Of a stretch of 64,000 nucleotides of DNA, positions 1 to 19,859 are shown piece by piece. Every line of letters starts with the position of its first letter. The first letter of the stretch is position 1. Below the pieces are notes generated by a model. The model was not told the DNA's origin. It did not search any database and saw only the letters and a list, made by a program, of their open reading frames with translations. Location: positions 37,610,060 through 37,674,059 of the forward strand of contig CM043800.1 of assembly GCA_023974075.1 (NCBI GenBank), in the 5' to 3' direction. The stretch comes from Chaenocephalus aceratus. Lineage: Eukaryota; Chordata; Actinopteri; Perciformes; Channichthyidae. The translations under genes and the position numbers were made by a program.

Positions 1-226
1 AATATGGCAGGCGTAGAAATATAGAAAATAGTGTGTCCATTTGCTGATAGAGATCCAATCAGATGTTAACAGTGATGCTGTGTTTCCATGAGACCTGTGC
101 CAGGAGAAATATTGTTACTTTAAAGGTCCATGATGAATTCTCCCCTCTGTGTAACTATTCCCAGCTGTGAGAGCGTGTCTGAGACATGTTGGACTTGTTT
201 CAGGACACACACACGAGAACACACAC

Positions 227-8453
<8,227 letters not shown>

Positions 8454-8748
8454 CCTGCACAAAAAAGAAAGAAAATAGCTTTATTTAAACATTTGTGCTA
8501 TACATGACAACGCAGTGCTAATCCACCAAAATGTATCATCTTATTATAGGGTTGTTAAGAAAAAGGATGAGCGAGGGATTCGGTGTACAAAGAGACGGAT
8601 GAAAATAGAAAATAGCCAATGTCAAAAATGCATTTCATTTAAGCTAACAGCCTCAATTTCCATCAGTCACAAGGACTTCACACTCTCTGCCGAACATTGT
8701 GATGATAGTGACGCAGCCTTAGGGATGACAGCCTGTGGAAAAGATGCT

Positions 8749-8750
<2 letters not shown>

Positions 8751-8783
<33 letters not shown>

Positions 8784-8785
8784 AC
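8751..8785. repeat. (CA)n microsatellite
   Basis: About 15 CA units followed by imperfect CACACCCA-type continuation, upstream of eno2 coding exon 1. Confidence 0.9.
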
Positions 8786-9049
8786 ACATACCCACACACA
8801 CATATACACCTCCGTTACACAGAGAAGGAAACATAAATCAAAAGCTAATAATCCATACCTATTTATGAACCTACTGTCAACCTGTTCCGGACCACAAACC
8901 AGTTCAATTTCTCTGCTGATTCAGGCAGTGACAGAGAATGAGGACCAATGGAGGGATGAGACGGTGAAAAAACACAGAGCAGGAGGAGATGAGGAGGAAA
9001 AAAGGAGGAGGGATTGAAGACATAATAGATCAATCTTTTTCAACATTAC

Positions 9050-9275
9050 CTGCAGAGTGTTGGAAGCCTGCTGGAGAAAGCGAGAGGATGTGGGCGAATG
9101 AGAGGGAGAGACAGAGGGACGGGAGGTGGGAGGAGAAGGGGGAGAAAACGTACGACACACAGGGGGGGAGGGGGAGGTGTGAGTCATTGGAAGATGCAGA
9201 GAGGGGAGGGGAGCCAATGAAACGAATAAAAAGAAAGAGGAAGAGGGGATGGAGTATAAAAGCATTTGCATTTCA
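9050..9275 (-). promoter_or_regulatory. Putative eno2 promoter and 5' UTR exon
   Basis: On the minus strand a CT-rich stretch ends in CTCTGCAG followed by a donor-like gtaatg (exon edge at 9050). This would be a noncoding first exon about 600 bp upstream of the coding acceptor at 8454-8456. Further upstream lie a TATA-like TTTTATAC at 9261-9254 and a perfect octamer ATGCAAAT at 9271-9264. That order (octamer, TATA, transcript start, UTR donor) fits a promoter, but no transcript evidence is available and a TATAAA also reads on the plus strand. Confidence 0.33.
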
Positions 9276-9286
9276 TTGATTTAAAG

Positions 9287-9510
9287 GTCCCCTATTATAC
9301 TGTTTCTCATCAATATATTATAGCTCTCAGATATATACAAAACATGTCTCTGGATTGTTTGGCTCCAAACACCAAACAGATCATTGCAGCATTACCCATA
9401 ATCCTCTCTGTTTCAGCCCTGTTTCCAAAGTGCTGATTCTCTGTCTGTTAGATGAAAATAAGGAGCCACTCCCCACGCCCCTCTGAGAGATATTTGGTTA
9501 AAAAGAACAT
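9287..9510. mobile_element. TTAA-target MITE, left fragment
   Basis: Starts at TTTAAAGGTCCCCTATTATA and matches 53352-53580 nearly base for base, including CAAACACCAAACAGATCAT and TTTCCAAAGTGCTGATTCT. It is cut at 9510 by a family C MITE and the right half is missing. Confidence 0.8.
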
Positions 9511-9691
9511 AGGCGCGTTCACACCGCAGTACTTTTCCCACAAAGGTTCATCAGAACTCTTTAGTTCTCATGAACTAAGTACAGATCGCGTTCACACCGG
9601 AATAAGTCCCTGGGAGAAGATTAGTCAAATAAAGCCGCTGACGTCACTTCTTCTTCTTCTTCTTCTTCTGCTTTGGGTTTACTGGCAGGCC
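9511..9691 (+). mobile_element. MITE family C, left fragment
   Basis: Begins AGGCGCGTTCACACCGCAG and runs through GGAATAAGTCCCTGGGAGAAG-type text to TTACTGGCAGGCCGC, matching the copies at 44011, 47232 and (inverted) 63632. It stops at a hAT-like end at 9692. Confidence 0.75.
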
Positions 9692-10275
9692 GCCAGGGGT
9701 GGATCTACTGGGGTGGCATGGGGTGGCAACTGCCACCCTAAAAAATAGCCTTGCCACCCCAGTTGGCATCTTTGTTTTTAAAGAAAAGTTGTTGCTCATC
9801 GGACATTTATGAGAGAAAGTCTCTAATGTCCGAGTGCAAGTGAATGCAGCACAAGACGCGAGTCTTGTAAATTGGTTGTAACCCCTCCCCCGGCCCTGGC
9901 GCGTGCTTGGAAATATGATTGGTGGCGATTTCATTTAAACGGGACGGCGCAAAACGAGAAGCATTCGGACCATAGACTCGGACCCAAGTAGACGGAAGGA
10001 ATGAGGTATTTGCGGTCTTCAATGACAGAGAAGAGAGTGTCAAGTTTGGCTGTACTCAGCATTGAATCAAAACGGACTAAAGCTTTGGATCTTAATAAGT
10101 TTGTGAGGCGTTTTGCTGAACAAGATGGTAATCGCCGTATTCAACTGTATAGGCATGCAGAGGCGTGGGAAGGTATTTTGAGTGGGGGTGGACTCCGCTG
10201 TATAGAAAACTGTAGTTTCCATAGTTCCCCCACAGCAGCAGACGCACAACGGACGTCTGCTGGCGCATCATAAAC
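9692..10275 (+). pseudogene. hAT transposon remnant with transposase C-terminal scrap
   Basis: Starts with a hAT-like end CAGGGGTGGATCTACTGG. At 10020-10140 one frame reads MTEKRVSSLAVLSIESKRTK then LDLNKFVRRFAEQDGNRRIQ, which resembles the C-terminal tail of ZMYM/hAT-type transposases found in fish. No right end or target duplication was found, so the element is truncated. Confidence 0.5.
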
Positions 10276-10457
10276 ACGTCGGACAGTGAAAGTGCAGTCG
10301 GATTCTCAAAGCACCTCAGTCTCTTCTCCTAAGTCCTTTTGAAATCTCCTATCCACTATCCCTTAACCCCGTGACGTTTCACACTGAGGTCAAGGAATAG
10401 ACGATAAGGATAGACGATAGGAGCTGATTTTTTTTGACTAATCGACAGCAACCTATA

Positions 10458-10506
10458 ACTGAGTTTTCCTCCTGAAACAAAGCACAGTGTTCATCATCAC
10501 TCAGTC
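10458..10506. repeat. Short dispersed repeat shared with 23486-23532
   Basis: Shares TGAGTTTTCCTCCTGAAACA and the following AAGCACAGTGTTCATCATCACT with sequence just beyond the 58-bp minisatellite. The parent family is not identified. Confidence 0.55.
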
Positions 10507-10984
10507 TGACCTCTCCCTCACTAAAACACATTTTTACACATAGCAAATACAAATTTACTGTAGTTGTTTATACCTTTTCAACTTTTCTTTGAAATATTAA
10601 GCTTCATCACTATTTGTCCTACTCTGCAGTTTAACATTTCACTTTCAAGCTTTCAACAAAGTCAGTGCATTTGAGCTGTAGCCTAACCATTTTCATTCAA
10701 ATCATTTACATTTTCTGCATTTCTCCACTAAGTTCAGCAGTTTGTAGCTAAAAGCAGCTACAGTCACCATTCAACGATTAAAATATTCAGCTTTTTCTGT
10801 ATTCTCAGCTAAATTCAGCAACACATGTGCACAGCTTACAGCATTTGCACGCATTTTCAGCAGGAAATGCATTTCCTAGTTGTATCTTGTGCCTCTACTG
10901 TGACATCTTTCACAAAACACGTTAGTTATAGATAAACAAATATAGCTGACAGCTTTAAAAGATAACGAGAATGTCAGGAGTCCA

Positions 10985-11130
10985 ATAGAGGCGTTTCATG
11001 TTCGGCTCTGTTGTGATTGGTCAACTTCTTAGAGATGTCCCGCCCCTTATTAACCTATCACGTACAACTGTGTTTGAGCGCTAGCCAATAGGAGTGCAAG
11101 TGTTACATAGTGTAAATATCTTACCCAGCC
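10985..11130 (-). mobile_element. MITE family B fragment
   Basis: The plus strand GGCTCTGTTGTGATTGGTCA, GATGTCCCGCCCCTTA and TATCACGTACAA is the reverse complement of 27290-27390, the family B interior. Confidence 0.65.
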
Positions 11131-11630
11131 CTCAGACGCTCCGCTGTAATCAAAGCGCTCAGACTTCATTGAAAATAACAGAAGTCTTACCTTCCAGATT
11201 AAAAAGGAATCACTGATCGGGCGTTTCAATGTGCTAAATCTCTAAAACCAGCAGAGAAAATGTCTTGTTGCTATGGAGATATGTTCCCAGTCTTGCCTTT
11301 TTCCATTAATCATTAACTTGTTGTATTAATTAATACAAATACCCAATAAAATACAGAATTTTACGAAGACCTTGTTTTACTGTGTTGTCCTCGGAACGAT
11401 TTATTGACAAAGATAATGACATTTTATCAGATTACATTTTCAGACGCTCATATAAAGCTCCATCATTAGCACCATTTATAACGAATAAAACACAGATGTA
11501 AGGAAATGTAATAAATGTGAAGCCAAGTGGAGTCGGATATTTAGACTTGTGTTTGACAAACAACAATTAGGATGTTAAAAGTGGTGTAAAATAAAACAAC
11601 TCATAAAGAATTTGGGCAAAGGTCAAGCCT
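11131..11630. other. Intergenic sequence without recognised feature
   Basis: No coding match, tandem repeat or transposon end was recognised between the family B fragment and the L2 remnant. Confidence 0.45.
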
Positions 11631-11941
11631 TTCCTTTCTTTGAATGACTTTGAGAAAGTAATACATTGTTTTATATCCACTAAACTGGATTACTGCAACG
11701 CTCTGTACATTTGAGTAAGCCAGGCTTCCCTGTCTCGTCTATCTGGTCCCGAATGCTGCTGCACGCCTACTTACAAGGACAGGCAGGCGTGAACATATTA
11801 CGCATGGACTCGCCTCTTTACATTGGCTACCAGTCAGTTTTAGAACACAATTTAAAATGTTACCGTTTGCACACAAAGCCCTAAACGGTTTAGCCCCCCC
11901 CATCGTACCTGGCAGATCTTTTAAAACCATACCCACACGGT

Positions 11942-12308
11942 CAGGGGCGCCACCAGGGATTTTGGGCCCCATGAAAATATATCACATTGGGCCCCACCAC
12001 CAGGCACAGGCCACTTTGTTTATAAATTACTTCGAGGGCCGTACCAAATGGTCTAGCGGTCCGTATATGGACCGGGGGCCGGAGGTTCCCCACCCCAGCT
12101 TTAATATAATAACATTAGTATTAATATCATAACCAAAATGTCGGCGATTAACATTTTGTTTACCTAATACAGACTGATCACTCAATGCTTCAAACTGTCC
12201 ATCATCCTAAATAGACTAAAAGCAGTTTTTTGTTTTATATAGATCATTGGCTATGTGGGAAAATACTGTGTTTGAAATGTATAATTTAAATTAGATGTTA
12301 TCTTTGTG

Positions 12309-12357
<49 letters not shown>

Positions 12358-13523
12358 AAGTGGCATGTCATTCAACACAATGCTGCTCACCTCCTTCAGT
12401 TGGGAGAAAAGCTGGTTCAGGTTCAGCCTTATGGGGGGACAGGGATGCTGAGCCTAAAGATGGATCTGTTGGTCCTGGAACCAGGGGGAGGGACAACTGA
12501 TTTAGTATGAATAGGCGCTAAAAATGTGCCTGCATTTATTAAAGGTAGGTAGGTAAGAATGGAGAAACCAGCTCGAGTGCGCTAGAATTTGAAAGTACAA
12601 AACCGAAAAAAATCTTCCCCTTCCTTCAGAGTTCCTTACAGAGCCCCTCCTCCAACACACACGAACGCGCACATGACCAATGAGGGCACGAGATAAGTTT
12701 GTGCACAGATGGAAGGCTGACAGGCAGGTAGGCCATCCAGTTATTTTAGCCGGGCCGGCTCAGATGATTGGTTGTGCTTTTTACAGCGCCACAGCTTCCA
12801 CAGATGACATTTTTATATGTATTTGTTGTCAAAGCATTTCATATATTCATTGCTATCGGGATGTTAAGAGCATTCCATGGAATATAACAAAAAGTGTTTC
12901 TGAAGTGAATTACCTACCATACCTTTAAATGTCAGCTAAAAGAGCAGTGAAATGAAAGACCTCTGAATTTTCTGTAAAGATATTATCAGTACTTAATGTC
13001 AGCTTAGTAAACAAAAAAACATTAGCTAACAGACTAATTTCCACCACTCATGGACCACACCCACCTTTCTTGTGAAAAACTGGGTGACATACTGTCGCCC
13101 TTTAGTCCCTCTCTCTTGTCTTTCTCTCCTTTCTCTTCTTTTCTTAGAGCCTGACTTTGTTGGTCGTTGAAACATGGTACAACACACGTATGTAGGCTAA
13201 GTACTGGCATCCCTCCTCACATGCTTTCACTCTCTGCAAGTGCCGGTGCCACACGGCGTTTGGAGGCAGGACCAAACCATTACATGTAAATAGAAGGGGG
13301 TGTACAGAGGCTTTGGGTAATTAACTTTTGGAAGAAAATAAGTTAAATGAATCGTAAGTTTAGGGAGTAATTTATCAATATAACGTTCTATTAATGTTAA
13401 TTATTGAAGATTGATGAAAGGTTACTTACATTTTTTTTCTTAATGTTCTAAACATTTTGGGGCCCCTGTCAGTCACGGGCCCTTAGAATCGTCCTAACTT
13501 TTCACCCCCTTACGGCGCCCCTG
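11942..13523. mobile_element. Non-autonomous hAT element with exact 8-bp TSD
   Basis: Terminal inverted repeats CAGGGGCGCC and GGCGCCCCTG are bounded by identical octamers CACACGGT at 11934-11941 and 13524-13531. It is 1,582 bp, with no transposase recognised and an internal (TA)n tract. It inserted into an older L2 fragment. Confidence 0.88.
12309..12354. repeat. (TA)n microsatellite
   Basis: About 23 uninterrupted TA units inside the hAT element. Confidence 0.95.
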
Positions 13524-13922
13524 CACACGGTCACTGAGGTCTGCTGACAGACTCCTTCTGGTCGTCCCTAAATCGAGGTTGAAGCAGCGAGGAGACGGAG
13601 CCTTTGCTGTTGCAGCTCCAAAAGTATGGAACTAATTTCCGCTCCAGGGTAGACTTGCTCCAACTCTGCCGGTTTTTAAATCTCGCTTAAAACCCCACTT
13701 CTTTTCCCTGGCATTTACAGACCAGGTGACACTTGTGCTTTTACATTTGGGTTTTTATCTTCCTAGTGTTTTTACGTCATGTCGGAGAGTCTGGTTTCAT
13801 CGTCTCGTGTTTTAATTTGTTTCATGTCCTGTCTGTTTTTTATGTCTTTATGCTGTGTTTTATACAGTTGTTGATGTAAAACTCTGTTGATTTTAAATGT
13901 GCTGAAATAAAGTGGATTGGAT

Positions 13923-14510
13923 AATGATCAACGACAATTATAGGGAAATAGAAAATAAAACTGATGATAACAAAAAACGTGATTAATCTGTGTTTGACGA
14001 CCAATTGACAATAACGAGGATGTTAAAAAGTGGTAAAATGTTGAAAATAAAAGTCATAATAAACAACATTTAAGTAAAAATACAGTGAATTCAAAATTAT
14101 GATTAAATAAATAATTAAATCTTAATAATAGAAACAGTTAGAATGAAGGAAGTAAAGTAAAAATTACGATGAAATGATGACCAATTATCACATTTAAAAC
14201 AATGATATAGCACCTTTTAGAGATCCTCTGATACACTTCAAAGGGTTTAACAAGCAATTGATAAAAATGTGAAAATAAAATTGATTAAAACAATAAAAAA
14301 AGTGATTCAAAAATACAATGAAATGGAAAATAAAGATGATAGAGTTATAAAGTACATAATAACCAGACCGCAATGATGTATTTTATATTAAATCAGATTA
14401 CGTTCAGACCCTCACAGATCCTCTGTCAGAAAGCAGCACGGCCAAAACACTTCACTTAGTCTCTTTGTGAATGCACAGGATAAGGAGTGTTTTCTATATA
14501 AAAGCCCCCC
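13923..14510. other. AT-rich intergenic stretch
   Basis: A-rich on the plus strand with repeated GAAAATAAAA and AAAATACAATGAA-type words, suggesting eroded LINE tails. Nothing else was identified. Confidence 0.4.
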
Positions 14511-14512
14511 CC

Positions 14513-14547
<35 letters not shown>
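14505..14547. repeat. C-run plus (CA)n microsatellite
   Basis: Nine to ten C followed by about 15 CA units, next to the 3' end of the minus-strand L2. Confidence 0.9.
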
Positions 14548-14549
<2 letters not shown>

Positions 14550-14550
<1 letters not shown>

Positions 14551-16725
14551 AGTACTCAATCTCAATCTTTATTTATTTATATAGCACATTTAAAACAACC
14601 TTCGGTTGACCAAAGTGCTGTACAGGGCAGGCAGTAACTACAATAGTGAATAACCCAATGGGAGTACGATAATAAAAACAATAATTAAAAACATAATAAA
14701 AAGCACAATAACTAGAAACATATGAAAAATAAATAAATAAAAAACACATACAAATATAAAAATATAATGCTCAACTAGTATTAAAAGCCAGTGCAAAGAG
14801 GTGAGTTTTTAGCTGGGATTTAAAAAGTTCAATAGACTCAACAGTCCGGATATGTGCTGGGAGACTGTTCCACAGTCTGGGAGCTGCAACACTGAAGGCC
14901 CTGTCACCTCTGGTTTTTTTCCTGCTCCGAGGAACCACCAACATATTCTGCTGAGCTGAGCGCAATGCTCTAGCAGGAGCATGGCGGTGCAACAACTCAG
15001 ACAGGTAATGTGGTGCCAGTCCATGCAATGATTTAAAAACAACAAGTAAGTACTTGAACTGGATCCTGTAACTGACAGGAAGCCAATGAAGGTCTGCCAA
15101 AACGGGTGTGATGTGGTCATAACGTCTCTTCCCAGTGAGAAGGCGTGCAGCCGCATTTTGGACCAGCTGCAGGCGACGGATCAAGCACTTGTCAACACCA
15201 ATATAGAGGGAGTTACAGTAGTCTAAACGAGACGTGATAAATAAGTGGATTAGCTGTTCAAATTCCTTACTAGGAAGATAGGCTTTTACCTTCCCCAGAA
15301 GCCGCAGCTGGAAGAAGCTTGTCTTGACAACTGAGCTTATCTGTTTGTCAAATTTAAAACAGTTGTCAAAGATGACTCCAAGATTTCTGACAGAGGGACG
15401 GCTGTAGGAGGCTAAGGGGCCGAGTACACTATTAAAGCCATCCAGGAGTTCAGACTGTCCAAATATTATAATCTCTGTCTTCTTTTCATTAAGAGTCAAG
15501 AAGTTGATTTCCATCCATGATTTTATGTCTTTCAGACAGCTAAGCAAGGCAATCCTAGATTCCTTATTTGCTGTTATAGGCAGGTGTACCTGCAGATCAT
15601 CTGCAAAAGCAATGGTAAGAAATGTTGTGCTTTTTAAAAATTGACCCCAGAGGTAGTAAATACAGACTGAACAAAAAGGGGCCCAGCACAGAGCCTTGTG
15701 GGACCCCATATGCTCGTGGGGCTGCAGCTGAAGAATACTGGCCAAGATGCACAGAAAAGGTCCTTTCTGACAGATAGGATTTAAACCATTTTAGGACGTT
15801 ACCTTTAATACCGACACACAGTTCAAGGCGTGATAACAAAATGTGGTGGTCAATGGTGTCAAAAGCAGCAGACAAATCTAAAAGCACAAGCACAGCAGAA
15901 TTCCCAGAATCAGCAGTTAAAAGAAGATCATTCAAAACTCTTAGAAGAGCAGTTTCCGTGCTGTGGCGTGATTTAAAACCAGACTGAAACTTCTCTGATA
16001 TGCAGTTTAAAACAAGGTGTGACTGCAGTTGTGCTAAAACCAATTTCTCTAGGACTTTAGACAGGAAGGGAAGCTTAGAGATAGGTCTAAAGTTGGAGAG
16101 AACAGAATGATCAAGGTTCTGTTTTTTGATAAGACGCTGCACTACAGCATGTTTAAAAAAGGTTGAAACGTAGCCTGAGGTGAGAGAGATATTTATCAAA
16201 GTTAAAATATATGACCCAATAGTATTAAAAACGTCTTTCAATAGTCTGGGAGGAATACTGTCAAAGGGGTATTGTGAAGGTTTCAATTTTCTAACCACCT
16301 CAGATAACTCGGACAGTGAAACCAGGTCAAACTGCTTGAAGATAGCTGAGCACACAGGAGACACTGCTGGGTCTAAGGTGAGAGGAGGAGGTGAAGATCT
16401 GATGGCCAAGACTTTATCATTAAAAATGAAAGAAACTTTTCACATAGAGTAGGTGATGGCACAACCCAGGGAGAGTTACAGGGATTTAAAAGAGAATTAA
16501 GAGTGGTAAAAAGGAACTGGGGCCTATTTCTGTTTTTGGACACAAGATTTGAAATAAAATGATTTTTTGCACATTTAACAGCCCTCTGATATTCGCTTAA
16601 ACTGTCTCTCAGAATCCCCAAGGAGACGTGAAGTTTATCCTTCTTCCATCTCCTCTCTGCTCGTCTACATGCGCGTCGCAGGGCGCGGGTAGAGTCAGTT
16701 AACCACGGTTCAGTCACAGGTTTAG
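14550..16725 (-). mobile_element. 5'-truncated L2/CR1-clade LINE
   Basis: Read on the minus strand it runs from the linker behind the endonuclease through the complete RT to the C-terminal block. The 3' end at 14550-14630 is the familiar TTTATATAGCAC / CAAAGTGCTGTACA tail. The endonuclease is missing, as expected after incomplete reverse transcription. Confidence 0.88.
14771..16717 (-). pseudogene. L2 ORF2 reverse transcriptase, broken into three frames
   Basis: Three overlapping minus-strand frames: 16717-16373 (linker), 16409-15597 (RT fingers and palm: [36 protein letters not shown]) and 15745-14771 (FADDLQVHLPI, LNEKKTE, NLGVIFD, LDYCNSLYIG, LHWLPVSYRIQFKYLL, APRLWNSLP, stop). Two frame changes, near 16390 and 15610-15640, separate them; the second falls just before the FADD catalytic box. 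The protein text is otherwise well kept, so the copy is fairly young but not active. Confidence 0.88.
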
Positions 16726-16992
16726 GGTGTCGTGAATGGAGCGATCAGGTCCAGAATATCCGTGCAAGTAGAATTAAAAAGGCTACTACTAGTAGTACTA
16801 CTACTACTTACTGTAAAAAACGACTTACTGTACATTCAACTATTAAATCAATCAGCTATTTCAGGACACTGAGGCTATACATTTACAGTGGAGGAGACAA
16901 GTATTTAACCCCCTTCAGATTTTGTAAGTCTCCCAACTTATTTTACAACTAAAAGCTCTTTTCAAATGAAGAGCAGGTTGTAACCGAGGCTC

Positions 16993-17020
16993 TGTGTAGG
17001 TCAGAGTCTGAGCGCTGTTT
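16993..17020. repeat. 28-bp direct repeat, left copy (partner 19595-19622)
   Basis: Begins TGTGTAGGTCAGAG and ends GAGCGCTGTTT. It is identical over 28 bases to 19595-19622. The right copy continues into the TRIM upstream region and the left copy abuts the foldback element. Confidence 0.85.
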
Positions 17021-18076
17021 CCTCTGGGGGGGTCCGGGGGCATGCTCCCCCGGGAAGATTTTTTTTTTAAATATTGAAGTTAAAACCATCAATCTGGTAC
17101 ACTTTGAGAGCAACATTAAGATATCTATGTGCTCTTTGCTTGATTATGCCTTCCCAGTCCCTTATCACGTAGCCCAGGGGTTGGCAACAGGCGGACCGCG
17201 GTCCGGACCCAGACGCCGACCTATACGGACCCGGAGCTATAATCAATACATTAATAGGGGATTTTTCGGCGCCTCCCGCTTTTTTAACGCTGATTTGGGT
17301 GACTTGTGTAATTTGTGGAGAACCGAAGAGTTTTCGTTTTGGGGGTGGGGGGGGGGGAGTCCGTCCGTCAGTCCGACTGACGGACAACTTCTCACTTCAA
17401 AAAAGAAGAAGAAATCTAGACCGCAAAAATTATTAAACGAGCGAGTACCTGTTTTTCCTGGCCAAGGACAGGTTCCTTGAACACAACACGAGCGTAACGT
17501 GTCTTCACGTGGTATATGTCTCGTCTGAAAGGAGTGCTGACAGAGAGCACCGGAACGCCGCTCCAGCCCTTAAAATATTGCAGTACCCATAAGGAGCCGT
17601 ATACATGCCGCAGTATTTGCGTGGCTGTGTCTTTAGTTGTAAGCACAGTGGCGATCTGTTGTTATTAGCATCTGGTTAGCTAGCTATGCTAACAAATTTA
17701 AAGAGCTTTTCTACAACCAGGTGGAAGAGAGCTCTCTCCTGAGTGACTCAAATAACCTCAGCTCAGTGAGGTTAAGGCACACCTTGATGTGATCAATATA
17801 GTTATTAATGAGACTAAATGAAAAACAGGTATAAAATACTATATGACAGTAACAAAAAAGTTGTTAAAAATAACAGGAATAGAGTTTAAAAGGGGAGTGA
17901 TTTGTAAAATATCCAAAAAGAAAAATATGCTTACAGTTCTGTTTCATCTGGGTGTTGAGAGATGTATCCATAGATCTCTTCATGTTGCTCTCAAAGTGCA
18001 CCAGATTGATGCTTTTAACTTCAATATTTAAAAAAAAATCTTCCCGGGGGAGCATGCCCCCAGACCCCCCTAGAGG
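17021..18076. mobile_element. Foldback-like element with ~110-bp inverted ends
   Basis: 17021-17135 and 17965-18076 are inverted copies. They share CCTCTRGGGGGGTCYGGGGG, CATGCTCCCCCGGGAAGA, a T-run, then AAATATTGAAGTTAAAA and CACTTTGAGAGCAACAT. The interior holds a hAT-like end at 17174 (CAGGGGTTGGCAAC) and no transposase. Confidence 0.75.
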
Positions 18077-18079
18077 AGG

Positions 18080-19594
18080 TTAGGTCCCCCCCTCACTTAA
18101 ATCATGTTCACATGGATAGGATACTAAATACATTTGCACACATCTTGTGTCCATATCTTTCTGTGTTGGTGGTCATGTCACACCGTGCACGTGCATGCAT
18201 GTGTGAGTCATGGTGAGATATCTGGATTAAGAGGTTGCTTTTTCTTTGCACAGCATGAAAGAAAGGCGAAATGAATGGGCTGTGATTTTAGTATTTTTAA
18301 GCAGAGGTTGAGTTCAATAATTTGTACGGCCCTCGAGGATGTTGTAAAAATTGAAAGGAAAAAGGTTCCCCACCCCTGCTGTAAATAATAATAAAAACCC
18401 TTGATTTATAACATCTCTGTCTCCTATTGATCTGAGTAGAATAGCCAGTTAATTGAAGCATTATAGCACAGGCCTTTGTCAGATGGTATATTACGCTGTT
18501 TTTTTTCTGCTTCAAATAGTTCTCTCTTTTTTCACCATACCTGTGTTTGCATCACTGTAACCAATGAGCACCTGCATGTGTATGAGAATGGCCCTGACTC
18601 CATGTCAACCCAGATTTACAAACTCCTGGCAGGACAAGCTCGAGCTCAATTCTCACACTGAATTTTAAAAAAGTGAGTGAGGGACTGCAATATAAGAGGG
18701 AAAGAAAGAGAAACTTTAAAACTGTTCAATTGTTATGATGTGTAAAGACTGATATTGTTCTATAATCGTCTGAAACTGTTAAGTCATGATGTGAAACGGT
18801 TAACAAAGAAAAAGGGAAACTCAAGCTGCTGCTGCTACACTTTATTTTATTTATCTCAAATTAAGCACTTTTAAGCAACACACTCTCACTCCCTAAGCGT
18901 CCAATAGCGACATTTGGTCAGTGTCCGTGGCGTCCAATTGTGACGCTCCTAGGCTCCTTCAGCGTCATAAAGGGACGCAAATAGCTTTCAACTGATTGCA
19001 ATGTATTCCCATCTGCGTCGGGATTTGACGCTCATGGAAGCACGGCATTCGTTTGAGTCGGCTGCCCTTAAAGACAATGTGAGCGTCCATTCCCATTGGA
19101 TAACGGAGAATTGTACACCCGGAAGTAAGTATTCCTCTTACTGTCGATTGATTTTACAGTGATATCTGCACTACTCATCGACTAAAAAACACCAGATTAT
19201 CCTTGTTAATTACACAACATTGATTGGTTTAAATTGTGTGCAATGCTTTTGTATTTTTCCCCTTCGATTCGGAGAAACAAATATTTTTTCTGAGTAAAGG
19301 ATGGCAGAAGACACTACACTACCCAGAATCCCCAGCTATCGTTTGAACTACACCATGTGCTCTGTTTGACAAACCCCGTTTTTTTCACCATTCATTCTGA
19401 TGGCTGGCGTCTATGTCACATGATCTTCAAATTTCTCCCTGCAGAAAAAGAAAACATGGCCGAACTTCGTTTTATTCACTTTTAATTTTTTTCACTTTGA
19501 ATTTTTTTTTTTTTTTCATTTTTCAAATGAGGGTACATAACGACTGAACTGAGGGTGCAATGCACCCTTATGCACCCCCGTAGAACCGGGCCTG
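18080..19594. other. Repeat-derived spacer upstream of the TRIM gene
   Basis: Contains isolated hAT-like right ends at about 18365-18379 (GGTTCCCCACCCCTG) and about 19570-19594 (reverse complement begins CAGGCCCGGTTCTACGGGGG), plus a GCGTC-rich stretch at 18890-19090. None could be paired with a partner end or a target duplication. Confidence 0.4.
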
Positions 19595-19859
19595 TGTGTA
19601 GGTCAGAGTCTGAGCGCTGTTTGATAAGCCCTCTCTCTTCTTCCTGCTCTCAGACACAGCCAGCTCCACTCTGTATGTCCTGGTCCCTCCCCTTCAGATC
19701 CACACTGAGGAGGAGGAGGGGTTAACCAACATGTGGGTAAAGTACGAGAGCTGATAGGCCACATTCACCGCCCACACACATGTTGTTCAGATCAGCTGTC
19801 ACACTAGTTTCAGCTCTCAGGAAGTGAAACTCACACACTCGCTGCTACTGAGAGGTGAA

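Larger units (their letters stand above)
11631..13922 (+). mobile_element. Decayed L2/CR1 3' fragment, interrupted by a hAT element
   Basis: 11690-11941 and 13532-13720 spell a heavily stopped LINE C-terminus: LDYCNAL, a TLATSQF-type relic of the LHWLPV block, AAKSMELISAP-type text for APRLWNSLP, then a 3' UTR ending AATAAAGTGGATTGG near 13920. The two parts join across the 11942-13523 insertion. Confidence 0.7.

Noticed and set aside
17174..18379. hAT-like left end at 17174 paired with right end near 18379
   Set aside because: The flanking octamers do not match and the span crosses the foldback element's right end instead of nesting.
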